DNA from: Thauera phenolivorans
Lineage (GTDB): Bacteria; Pseudomonadota; Gammaproteobacteria; Burkholderiales; Rhodocyclaceae
Direction: 5' to 3'
Length of the DNA: 64,000 nucleotides
Assembly: GCF_001696715.1 (NCBI RefSeq)
Contig: NZ_MBFM01000002.1
Location: forward strand, 179,756 to 243,755
Part shown: piece after piece, positions 37,150-44,542 of the stretch
Layout of the letters: every line of letters starts with the position of its first letter
Numbering within the stretch: position 1 is the stretch's first letter
Made by a program: the position numbers and the translations under genes
Notes under the pieces: generated by a model
Database searches by the model: none
What the model saw: only the letters and a program-made list of their open reading frames with translations
Told to the model about the DNA's origin: nothing

Positions 37150-37731
37150 TCACGAACGGGATGGCGATGGGTCTTCGGCGTCGTAGCGCGGCAGGCGCTC
37201 GCGCGCGAACTCGGCCAGACACGGCGCCACGGCGTCGCGCGCAGAAAGCTCGGGCGCCTCGACCGGCCACGGGATGGCGAGCGCCGGATCGTTCCACGCC
37301 ACGCTGGCCTCCGCCGCGGGATTGTAGAGCGCGGTGCACTTGTAGGCGAACAGCGCACTCTCGCTGGTCACGCAGAAGCCGTGTGCGAAACCTGGCGGGA
37401 CCCACAGCTGGCGGCGGTTGGCGTCCGACAGCACGACCGCTTCCCATTGGCCGTAGGTCGGTGAACCAACGCGGATGTCCACCGCGACGTCGAACACTTC
37501 GCCTTCGAGCACATAGACGAGCTTGCCCTGGGCGTCAGGATTCTGGAAGTGCAGTCCGCGCAACACCCCGCGCCGCGAACGCGAGAGATTGTCCTGCACG
37601 AACGGCAGCTCGAGACCGGCCGCCGCGTAGCGCTGGGCATTGAAGGTTTCCATGAAGAAGCCGCGGTCGTCGCCGAACACCTGCGGCTCGAAGATCAGGA
37701 CGCCTGGCAGACGGGTGCGGAGAACGTTCAT
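37150..37731 (-). CDS. rfbC: dTDP-4-dehydrorhamnose 3,5-epimerase
   Basis: A 193-residue cupin epimerase. It has [13 protein letters not shown], catalytic His61 in LRGLHFQNP, and [11 protein letters not shown]. It acts after RfbB. The thymidylyltransferase (rfbA) and the reductase (rfbD) are not in this window, so the dTDP-rhamnose pathway is split or completed elsewhere. Confidence 0.94.
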   Translation of the reverse strand: MNVLRTRLPGVLIFEPQVFGDDRGFFMETFNAQRYAAAGLELPFVQDNLSRSRRGVLRGLHFQNPDAQGKLVYVLEGEVFDVAVDIRVGSPTYGQWEAVVLSDANRRQLWVPPGFAHGFCVTSESALFAYKCTALYNPAAEASVAWNDPALAIPWPVEAPELSARDAVAPCLAEFARERLPRYDAEDPSPSRS

Positions 37732-37922
37732 GGGGAGTGCGGGCCCGACGGATTGGGAAAGGAGGACATCTTGCCACCGACCACGCCCGCGGGAGAAGCG
37801 CAGCCCGCGGGCAAGCTTCCTGGCAAACCGCGGCCTGTGCGATCATCGGATCGTCCATCGCCGCTGCCCCGCCCCTGATGAAACGCCCTGAATCCTCCAT
37901 CCACGACCGGCCCTGCAAGCCT

Positions 37923-37936
37923 GCGCTTGCAAGCGC
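37923..37936. repeat. 14-bp perfect palindrome upstream of mtfA
   Basis: GCGCTTGCAAGCGC reads the same on both strands, 34 bases before the mtfA start, in the 239-base divergent space between rfbC and mtfA. It could be an operator; no regulator gene is adjacent. Nothing else definite was seen in that space. Confidence 0.4.
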
Positions 37937-37970
37937 CGGCGCCGCCCGCGCGGCGGTGGCCTAGCTGCCC

Positions 37971-38756
37971 ATGCTCACGCAACTCAAGCGCTGGCTCGGC
38001 CTCGCCGCGGCCGAGCAGGGGATCGACGACGCGCTCTGGCGCCGCGCCGAGGCCCGCCTGCCCTTCCTCGACTTCCTGCCAGACGCCGACCGCCCGCGGC
38101 TGCGCACGATGGCCGCCGAGTTCCTCGCCAGCAAGCAGTTCCACGGCGCGCACGGCCTCCGGCTCGACGACGAGATGCTGCTGGGCATCGCGTTGCAGGC
38201 CTGCCTTCCGGTGCTCAACATCGGGCTCGAGGCCTACCGCGGCTGGGTCGGCGTAATCGTTTACCCCGGCGATTTCGTGGTGCCGCGACAGGAGGTCGAC
38301 GACAGCGGCGTGGTGCATGAATACGACGACGAGGTCCTCGGCGAGGCCTGGGAAGGCGGCCCGGTGCTGCTGTCCTGGTTCGACGAGGCGGATGCGCCCG
38401 AGGGCGTCAACGTGGTGATCCACGAGTTCGCGCACAAGCTCGACATGGAGAACGGCGGCGTCGACGGCCTGCCGCCGCTGCCCCCCGGTATGTCGCGTGC
38501 TGCCTGGGCGGCGGCCTTCACCGCCGCCTACGAGACATTCTGCGCCGAGGTGGATGCCGGCCGCGACACCGTGCTCGACCCCTACGGCGCCGAGCACCCG
38601 GGGGAGTTCTTCGCGGTCGCCTCGGAAGCCTTCTTCGAGACCCCGCTCGCGCTGCAGGGCCGCTATCCCGAGGTGTACGGACAGCTCGCGCGCTTCTACC
38701 AGCTCGACCCCGCCGCCGGCGAACGCGCGCTCGACCGCGAGGCCCGGGTGCAATGA
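37971..38756 (+). CDS. mtfA: MtfA-family zinc peptidase
   Basis: A 261-residue zinc-dependent protein of the Mlc titration factor A family. The zinc motif HEFAHKLDMENG carries HExxH, with a downstream Glu in FFAVASEAFFE. In E. coli MtfA binds the glucose regulator Mlc and has aminopeptidase activity; no Mlc target is evident here. Its stop overlaps the next gene's start (ATGA). Confidence 0.92.
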   Translation: MLTQLKRWLGLAAAEQGIDDALWRRAEARLPFLDFLPDADRPRLRTMAAEFLASKQFHGAHGLRLDDEMLLGIALQACLPVLNIGLEAYRGWVGVIVYPGDFVVPRQEVDDSGVVHEYDDEVLGEAWEGGPVLLSWFDEADAPEGVNVVIHEFAHKLDMENGGVDGLPPLPPGMSRAAWAAAFTAAYETFCAEVDAGRDTVLDPYGAEHPGEFFAVASEAFFETPLALQGRYPEVYGQLARFYQLDPAAGERALDREARVQ

Positions 38757-39220
38757 CCGATGCGCGCAAGCGTCTCCTGATCGTCTATCACACCCAATCG
38801 GGCAACACCGGCCAGCTCGCCGACGCGGTGCTGCGCGGCGCGCGCCGGGTGGCGGAGGTGGACACGGTGATCAAGCGCGCCTTCGACGCCGGCACCGAGG
38901 ACCTGCTCGCGTGCGACGCCCTGCTGCTCGGCACGCCGGAGAACTTCGGCTACATGTCGGGCGCGCTGAAGGACTTCTTCGACCGCACCTACTACCCCTG
39001 CGAAGGCCGTCTGGAAGGCCTGCCCTACGCCGTCTTCGTCAGCGCCGGCAACGACGGCAGCGGCGCGGTGCGCGAGATCGGGCGCATCGCGAAGGGCTAC
39101 GGATGGAAGCCGGCGGCCGAGGCGCTGATCGCCCGCAAGGGCATCGCGGCCGAAGATCTCGCCCGCGCCGAGGAGCTCGGCGAAGGCTTCGCCACCGCGC
39201 TGTCGATCGGCATCCTCTGA
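38753..39220 (+). CDS. flavodoxin-fold NAD(P)H-dependent oxidoreductase-like protein
   Basis: A 155-residue flavodoxin-like protein. The FMN phosphate loop is HTQSGNTGQLA, followed by GTPENFGYMSGALKDFFDR and VFVSAGNDGSGAVRE, which would contact the isoalloxazine. It resembles small flavodoxin-family proteins of unknown partner rather than electron-carrier flavodoxin. It is translationally coupled to mtfA. Confidence 0.82.
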   Translation: MTDARKRLLIVYHTQSGNTGQLADAVLRGARRVAEVDTVIKRAFDAGTEDLLACDALLLGTPENFGYMSGALKDFFDRTYYPCEGRLEGLPYAVFVSAGNDGSGAVREIGRIAKGYGWKPAAEALIARKGIAAEDLARAEELGEGFATALSIGIL

Positions 39221-39332
39221 AGGCGTCGATCACGGTTGGCAGTCGCGGCGCAAATCGCTAAGCTGAAATCGCAGCCGGACGCGCAACTGTCCGCGGCCGG
39301 CGCAAAAAAGTGCACGCAACGGAGGCTGTCAA

Positions 39333-39773
39333 ATGTCTATGACCTGGATTCTGGTTGCCAACGCCAGCCTGGCGAAACTCTATGAAAACTCCGGCCCCAA
39401 CAAGGGCCTCAAGCTGGTCAAGGAACTGGTCCACCCCGAAAGCCGACAGAAGAACGGCGAACTCGTCTCCGACCGATCTGGCGCGATGGCCGGCAACGGC
39501 ACCGGCGGCGGCTCGATGCAGCCGCAGACGCTGCCAAAGCAGCACGAAGCGAAGGTGTTCGCACAGGAGATCGCGCAGGAGCTATATCAGGGCCGCGCAA
39601 CCAATGCCTACAAGCGTCTCGTGCTGGTGGCGCCGCCCTCCTTCATGGGCATGCTCAACGGTGTGCTCGACGCGCCCACCGCGCAACTCGTCACCGACCG
39701 TTTCGAAAAGGATTACACCAAGACGCCCGACGGCGAGCTCGCCGGTCACCTGTCATCGGCGGTCTTCGTCTGA
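39333..39773 (+). CDS. host attachment family protein
   Basis: A 146-residue member of the family named after a protein needed for Agrobacterium attachment to host cells (PF10116). The N-terminal TWILVANASLAKLYEN strand-turn and RLVLVAPPSFMGMLNGVL are typical. It has no signal peptide, so it is cytoplasmic, and the family fold is reminiscent of release-factor-like (eRF1/Dom34 type) domains. A GGAG site 8 bases upstream supports ATG 39333. It stands alone and ends at a strong hairpin. Confidence 0.85.
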   Translation: MSMTWILVANASLAKLYENSGPNKGLKLVKELVHPESRQKNGELVSDRSGAMAGNGTGGGSMQPQTLPKQHEAKVFAQEIAQELYQGRATNAYKRLVLVAPPSFMGMLNGVLDAPTAQLVTDRFEKDYTKTPDGELAGHLSSAVFV

Positions 39774-39816
39774 AACAGCTTCCGCCGCTGCTTCTCCACA
39801 AGCGGCCCTGCTGACC

Positions 39817-39844
39817 AACGGGGCGCGAGGCGCCCCGTTTCTTG
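39817..39844 (+). terminator. intrinsic terminator after the host-attachment-family gene
   Basis: AACGGGGCGC-gag-GCGCCCCGTT is a 10-bp perfect stem with a 3-base loop followed by TTCTTGT. It lies 44 bases after the stop and before the convergent thpR. Confidence 0.8.
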
Positions 39845-40468
39845 TCATGCAACCGCGTCGCCCGTGCCAGGGCCCGCCCTGCCGTCGTCGCCGTCCGTCG
39901 CCTCCCCGGCTGCGCCGCCGCGCAGCGGCCAGCGCCCGAGGATCCGGTACTGCGCGCCTTCGGCACGCCGTCCGGACTCCACCAGCACGAAATCCCCGAC
40001 CTGCCAGCCGAGTTCGCGCGTGAGCGGCTGCGGTGCTTGTCGCGCATTGCGCACCAGCGTGAGGTGAGCGGAGAAGGGGCGCTCCTCGAGGCCGAAGCCT
40101 GCGGCGCGCAATGCCTGCGACAGGGAGGCGACGAGCGCTTCGAGCGCCGGCGGCGTATCGTCTGGCGCGAGCCACACCACCCGGTTGCCCTTCCAGCTGC
40201 CGCTGCGCGTGAGTGCCAGCCCGAAGGGCGCAGCGCGCAGCCTGCCCGCCAGCGCCAACAACTCGTCCACCCGCGCGCGCGGCACCTCCCCGAGGAAGGC
40301 GAGCGTCAGGTGAAGGCTCGCCTCGCGCATCAGCCGGCCGCCGCAGTCGGCGTGCAGTCCGCTACCGATCTCGTGCAGCGCCGCGGCGGTGCGGGTGTCC
40401 GGCCACAGGGCGAAGAAGACGCGGGCGCGATCAGCCGGCGCAGGACGCGGCGCAGCGGGCTCAGGCAT
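39845..40468 (-). CDS. thpR: RNA 2',3'-cyclic phosphodiesterase
   Basis: A 207-residue 2H phosphoesterase (formerly 2'-5' RNA ligase). The paired HxTx motifs are [11 protein letters not shown] and SAHLTLVRN. It opens 2',3'-cyclic phosphates in RNA; the physiological target is unclear. It has a Gly/Asp-rich tail at the C-terminus. ATG 40468 overlaps the ispF end by 8 bases; the longer frame from 40636 lies antisense-like over ispF and is rejected. Confidence 0.9.
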   Translation of the reverse strand: MPEPAAPRPAPADRARVFFALWPDTRTAAALHEIGSGLHADCGGRLMREASLHLTLAFLGEVPRARVDELLALAGRLRAAPFGLALTRSGSWKGNRVVWLAPDDTPPALEALVASLSQALRAAGFGLEERPFSAHLTLVRNARQAPQPLTRELGWQVGDFVLVESGRRAEGAQYRILGRWPLRGGAAGEATDGDDGRAGPGTGDAVA

Positions 40469-40964
40469 CGCGCGCGAGCAGAGCCACGACCTGCGCGGCG
40501 ATCCCCTCGCCCCGCCCGGTGAAGCCGAGCTTCTCGGTGGTCTTGCCCTTGATGTTGACCGCCGCCGGCTCGATCGCGAGGTCGTCGGCGATGTTCGACA
40601 CCATCGCCGGGGCGTGCGGCAGGATGCGCGGCGCACGGCAGATGACCGTGGCGTCGACGTTGATCACCCGCCAGCCCGCGGCGCGCACCCGGGCGAAGGC
40701 TTCGCGCAGCAGCACTCGACTGTCCGCGCCGGCGTGCGCAGGATCGCTGTCGGGAAACAGGCGTCCGATGTCGCCCAGCCCGGCGGCGCCGAGCAAGGCG
40801 TCGGTGAGCGCGTGCAGCAGCACATCGGCGTCGGAATGGCCAAGCAGGCCGGCCACGTACGGGATATCGACCCCGCCGATGATCAGCTTGCGGCCGGGCA
40901 CGAGGGCGTGGACGTCGAAACCCTGCCCGATGCGGAAGGAGATGTCGTGCATGGGAATGCTCAT
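40461..40964 (-). CDS. ispF: 2-C-methyl-D-erythritol 2,4-cyclodiphosphate synthase
   Basis: A 167-residue MEP-pathway enzyme of normal length. Metal ligands are Asp and His of GQGFDVHAL and the His of [30 protein letters not shown] is the C-terminal signature. It follows ispD by 4 bases. A start at ATG 40952 instead of 40964 is possible. Confidence 0.95.
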   Translation of the reverse strand: MSIPMHDISFRIGQGFDVHALVPGRKLIIGGVDIPYVAGLLGHSDADVLLHALTDALLGAAGLGDIGRLFPDSDPAHAGADSRVLLREAFARVRAAGWRVINVDATVICRAPRILPHAPAMVSNIADDLAIEPAAVNIKGKTTEKLGFTGRGEGIAAQVVALLARDA

Positions 40965-40968
40965 TGGC

Positions 40969-41670
40969 TCAGCCCTGTCGGTTGCGGAGGATCCACTCGG
41001 CGAGGTGGAGGTCGAGCGGATAGGTCACCTTGAGATTGGTCGCGTCGCCCGCCACGAGGCGCGGACGCAGACCGGCGGCCTCGATCGCACCGGCCTCGTC
41101 GGTCACCGCGCTAGCCGACTCGAGCGCGCGACGCAGCATCACGTAGCGGAACATCTGCGGCGTCTGTGCCTGCCACAGCCCCTCGCGCGCGACCGTGCCC
41201 GCCACCCGGCGATTGGCGTCGGCGCGCTTCAGGGTGTCGGCCACCGGCACCGCGAGCAGACCGCCGACTTCGTCGTCGGCGAGCTCGCGTACCAGGCGAT
41301 CGATGTGCCAGGGTGCGATACAGGGACGTGCGGCGTCATGTACCAGTACCCAGTCGGCGGGCTCCACCTTCGCGCCGATCGCGCGCAGGCCGCCGAGCAC
41401 GGTGTCGGCGCGGGTCGCGCCGCCGCAGAACAGCGGCACCAGCTTCGGCCCGAGCGCCGCCCAGTCGTGGCGCGCCCACTCGGCGTCATCCACCGAAAGC
41501 ACGACGAAGACCTCGTCGATGTCGGGCGCGGCGCACAGCGTGGCGAGCGCATGATGGATCAGCGGCCGGCCGAGCAGCGGCAGGTACTGCTTGGGCTGCG
41601 AGGCACCCATGCGCGAACCGCTGCCGGCGGCAGGAACCAGCGCGAAATGTCGGGGTCGGGAAGCTTGCAT
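40969..41670 (-). CDS. ispD: 2-C-methyl-D-erythritol 4-phosphate cytidylyltransferase
   Basis: A 233-residue nucleotidyltransferase making CDP-methylerythritol. It has the CTP loop [29 protein letters not shown] and [15 protein letters not shown]. It pairs with ispF directly downstream, as in many proteobacteria. An independent start upstream of 41670 is blocked by the divergent amrB promoter region. Confidence 0.95.
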   Translation of the reverse strand: MQASRPRHFALVPAAGSGSRMGASQPKQYLPLLGRPLIHHALATLCAAPDIDEVFVVLSVDDAEWARHDWAALGPKLVPLFCGGATRADTVLGGLRAIGAKVEPADWVLVHDAARPCIAPWHIDRLVRELADDEVGGLLAVPVADTLKRADANRRVAGTVAREGLWQAQTPQMFRYVMLRRALESASAVTDEAGAIEAAGLRPRLVAGDATNLKVTYPLDLHLAEWILRNRQG

Positions 41671-41812
41671 GCGCGGATTCTAGCCGAAGCCCGTCCCAGC
41701 CATGAACGACGCCTTCGCGCGCGACCCGTCCCCCACCGAGCCCCCGTGCCGAGACCGATCGGCATCGGCCTGTCGATCGGTCTCCCCGCGAGCGTATTCG
41801 CCGCCGGGCGCC

Positions 41813-41818
41813 TATACT
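41813..41818 (+). promoter_or_regulatory. candidate -10 of the amrB operon
   Basis: TATACT (5 of 6) lies 30 bases before the amrB start in the 177-base divergent space with ispD. The matching -35 is poor. Confidence 0.3.
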
Positions 41819-41847
41819 TTTTCAAGCGCAACACGGAACCAGTCGAG

Positions 41848-42672
41848 ATGGCCACTGCTTCGATCCGGCCGGCCGCGGTGGCCGGCTATTTCTACCCCCG
41901 CGACGAACAGGCGCTGCGCGCCCAGCTCGCCGGGATGTTGTCGAGTTCGGTGCCGCTGGAGACGGTCAGCGCACCGAAGGCGGTGATCGTCCCCCACGCG
42001 GGCTACGTCTATTCCGGCCCGGTCGCGGCCGCGGCCTATGCCGCGCTCGCGCCGCTGCGCGCGATCGTGCGTCGCGTGGTCCTGCTCGGGCCCGCGCATC
42101 GCGTCTGGGTGGACGGCTTCGCGCTGCCTGCGGCGCAGAGCTTCAGGACCCCGCTGGGCGAGGTGCTGCTGAGCCGCCCCGACTGGCTGGCACTGCAGTC
42201 GCGCGGCGACGTGGTGGTCGACGACGCCCCCCACGCCTTCGAGCACTGCCTCGAAGTACAGCTGCCCTTCCTGCAGACGGTCGTCGAGAGCTTCGTGCTC
42301 GTTCCGCTGCTCGTCGGCAACGCGTCGAGCGAGGCGGTGGCCGAGGTCCTCGAGAGCCTGTGGGGCGGGCCGGAAACCCTGATCGTGATCAGCTCCGACC
42401 TCTCCCACTATCACCCCTACGCCGCCGCCCAGGCGCTCGACCGCGTCACCGTAGACCGGGTGCTCGCGCTGCGCCCGGACCTCGACCACGAGCAGGCCTG
42501 CGGCGCGACGCCGATCAACGGCCTGCTCCACCTGGCCCGACGTCACCATCTCGCGCCGATCCTGCTCGATCTGCGCAACTCCGGCGACACCGCCGGCGAC
42601 CGCAGCAGCGTCGTCGGCTACGCCAGCATCGCCTTCAGCGAGGACGCCCGCGATGACAGCAACACCCACTGA
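41848..42672 (+). CDS. amrB: AmmeMemoRadiSam system protein B (MEMO1 family)
   Basis: A 274-residue MEMO-like protein related to class-III ring-opening dioxygenases. The likely metal site is His50 (VPHAGYVYSG), His84 (GPAHRVW), Asp184 and His187 (SSDLSHYHP) and Cys218 (EQACGATPINGL), close to the iron-binding set of human MEMO1. No enzymatic reaction is established for the bacterial protein. ATG 41848 follows a GGA site. It overlaps amrA by 20 bases. Confidence 0.92.
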   Translation: MATASIRPAAVAGYFYPRDEQALRAQLAGMLSSSVPLETVSAPKAVIVPHAGYVYSGPVAAAAYAALAPLRAIVRRVVLLGPAHRVWVDGFALPAAQSFRTPLGEVLLSRPDWLALQSRGDVVVDDAPHAFEHCLEVQLPFLQTVVESFVLVPLLVGNASSEAVAEVLESLWGGPETLIVISSDLSHYHPYAAAQALDRVTVDRVLALRPDLDHEQACGATPINGLLHLARRHHLAPILLDLRNSGDTAGDRSSVVGYASIAFSEDARDDSNTH

Positions 42673-43225
42673 TGCAGGCGTGCGGCTGCTCGCGCTGGCG
42701 CGGGCATCGATCGCCAACGCCCTCGGCCTCGGGCCCGCGCCGCGCTGGGACGACGATCCCGCGTTGCGCGCACGCGGCGCCACCTTCGTGACCCTGACGC
42801 TCGACGACGAGCTGCGCGGCTGCATCGGCAGCCTGAAGCCGCATCGCACGCTCGGCGAGGACGTGGTCGCCAACGCGCGCGCCGCGGCCCTCGAGGACCC
42901 GCGTTTCCCGCCGCTGTCGGCCGCGGAGTTCGGGCGCGTTCACATCGGTGTCTCGCTGCTTTCGCCCTCCGAGTTCATCGACTTCGCCGACGAGGCCGAG
43001 CTGCTGGGCAAGCTGCGCCCCGGGGTGGACGGTCTGACCCTCTTTTCCGGCTGCGGCGGCGCCACCTTCCTGCCTCAGGTGTGGGAACAGCTGCCCGAGC
43101 CGGCGCAGTTCCTCGCCGCCCTCAAGCGCAAGGCCGGGCTCGACCCCGCGCGGCCGGCCGCCGGCCTGATGGCGGCACGTTACACCGTTGAAAAGTGGGA
43201 CGAAAACCCCGAGGAGGTGGAATGA
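42653..43225 (+). CDS. amrA: AmmeMemoRadiSam system protein A (AMMECR1 domain)
   Basis: A 190-residue AMMECR1-domain protein. The signature LRGCIGS is at residues 54-60, with SPSEFIDF and GVDGLTLFSG further on. The conserved Cys and Arg suggest a modification or binding site, but no activity is known. It overlaps both neighbours (20 bases with amrB, 4 with amrS), so the three should be made in fixed proportion. Confidence 0.93.
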   Translation: MTATPTDAGVRLLALARASIANALGLGPAPRWDDDPALRARGATFVTLTLDDELRGCIGSLKPHRTLGEDVVANARAAALEDPRFPPLSAAEFGRVHIGVSLLSPSEFIDFADEAELLGKLRPGVDGLTLFSGCGGATFLPQVWEQLPEPAQFLAALKRKAGLDPARPAAGLMAARYTVEKWDENPEEVE

Positions 43226-44304
43226 ACCATCCCGGACGCTACTGGCACGCGCTCGACGACGGCCGTCTGCAGTGCGACCTCTGCCCGCGCTACTGCAAGC
43301 TGCACGACGCGCAGCGCGGCGCCTGTTTCGTGCGCATGCGCGAGGGCGGGCAGGTCGTGCTGACCACCTACGGCCGCAGCTCGGGCTTCTGCATCGACCC
43401 GATCGAGAAAAAGCCCCTTTACCACTTCTACCCGGGTAGCAGCGTCTTTTCCTTCGGCACCGCCGGCTGCAATCTCGCCTGCAAGTTCTGCCAGAACTGG
43501 GACATCTCCAAGTCTCGCGAGATGGACAGCCTGATGGACGCGGCCTTGCCCGAGGAGATCGCGGCCACCGCCGCCCGCCATGGCTGCCGCAGCGTCGCCT
43601 TCACCTACAACGACCCGGTGATCTTCGCCGAGTACGCGATGGACGTGGCCGACGCCTGCCATGCGCGCGGGCTGAAAACGGTCGCGGTCACCGCCGGCTA
43701 CATCACCGAGCTCGCCCGGGGCGACTTCTTTGCGAAGATGGACGCCGCAAACGTCGACCTCAAGGCATTCACCGACGACTTCTACGTCAAGCTGTGCGGC
43801 GGCCATCTTCAGCCGGTGCTCGACACCCTGATCTGGCTGCGCCACGAGACCGACGTCTGGGTCGAGCTGACCACCCTGCTGATCCCCGGCCACAACGATT
43901 CCGACGCCGAGATCGCCGCCCTCGCCGCCTGGGTGCGCAACGAGCTCGGCGCCGACGTGCCGCTGCACTTCTCCGCCTTCCACCCCGACTTCAAGATGAA
44001 CGAAGTGCCGTCCACGCCGCCCGCGACGCTGGTGCGGGCTCGTCGCCTCGCACTCGAGGCCGGGCTGCAGCATGTCTATACCGGCAACGTGCACAACGTG
44101 GAGGGTGACACCACGTCCTGCCCGGGCTGCGGGGCCAGGTTGATCGTGCGCGACTGGTACGAGATCCGCGACTACCGCCTCGACCCCAAAGGCGCCTGCC
44201 CGGGCTGCGGCAAGCTGCTCGCCGGTCGCTTCGGCGAGTATGGCGAGCATGGCGAGCCCTTCGGCGCGCGCCGCATTCCGGTGGCAATCCACCGCGGCGC
44301 CTGA
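43222..44304 (+). CDS. amrS: AmmeMemoRadiSam system radical SAM enzyme
   Basis: A 360-residue radical SAM enzyme. The 4Fe-4S motif is CNLACKFC (Cys83, Cys87, Cys90). Extra cysteines occur N-terminally (Cys18, 21, 25 and 35) and in two C-terminal CPGCG motifs that may bind zinc. It resembles pyruvate-formate-lyase activating enzymes, but no glycyl radical enzyme is nearby. ATG 43222 overlaps the amrA stop and has a GAGGAGG site; the reading from 43195 is less likely. Confidence 0.93.
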   Translation: MNHPGRYWHALDDGRLQCDLCPRYCKLHDAQRGACFVRMREGGQVVLTTYGRSSGFCIDPIEKKPLYHFYPGSSVFSFGTAGCNLACKFCQNWDISKSREMDSLMDAALPEEIAATAARHGCRSVAFTYNDPVIFAEYAMDVADACHARGLKTVAVTAGYITELARGDFFAKMDAANVDLKAFTDDFYVKLCGGHLQPVLDTLIWLRHETDVWVELTTLLIPGHNDSDAEIAALAAWVRNELGADVPLHFSAFHPDFKMNEVPSTPPATLVRARRLALEAGLQHVYTGNVHNVEGDTTSCPGCGARLIVRDWYEIRDYRLDPKGACPGCGKLLAGRFGEYGEHGEPFGARRIPVAIHRGA

Positions 44305-44327
44305 CGGGCTGGCGCCGGCGCCCGTCA
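44302..44327. repeat. hairpin after amrS
   Basis: TGACGGGC (44302-44309, including the stop codon) and GCCCGTCA (44320-44327) are perfect 8-bp arms. No T-run follows, so it may define the 3' end only loosely. Confidence 0.4.
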
Positions 44328-44337
44328 CGAAGGCACC

Positions 44338-44420
44338 GTAGGCGCCCGACATCAGGGCGATCGCGGTCTTAATCGCGGGCGCCTTCACCGTCGATCGCGC
44401 AGAGGGCTGCGCTCCTACAG
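44338..44420. repeat. REPIN-like pair of REP elements between amrS and mfd
   Basis: Minus strand, from 44420: CTGTAGGAGCGCAG-ccct-CTGCGCGATCG, a GTAGG-AGC start followed by a perfect 6-bp hairpin, as in REP sequences. On the plus strand 44338-44363 begins GTAGG, has CGCCC/GGGCG arms and ends GCGATCG, forming an inverted partner. It fills much of the 238-base gap. The plus arm is the weaker match. Confidence 0.5.
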
Positions 44421-44468
44421 AAACCCGTGGGGCCGTGCGCTGCAATCGCCGCGCGGCGGCGGTGGCCG

Positions 44469-44481
44469 GTCGCTATAATTC
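44469..44481 (+). promoter_or_regulatory. candidate -10 promoter element of mfd
   Basis: GTCGCTATAATTC with a perfect TATAAT (44474-44479) lies 64 bases before the mfd start, identical to the 13-mer before yciB. There is no clear -35. Confidence 0.4.
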
Positions 44482-44542
44482 GTCCTCTTTCCGCCCACGC
44501 GCGCAGCCGGTAATCGAGCCAGCCGCGCTATTGACGCTTCCG

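Noticed and set aside
40213-41847. An in-frame upstream extension of amrB of more than 500 codons
   Set aside because: It runs antisense over thpR, ispF and ispD, and the MEMO family begins at the MATASIRPAAVAGYFYP sequence. Only the part from 41848 is real.
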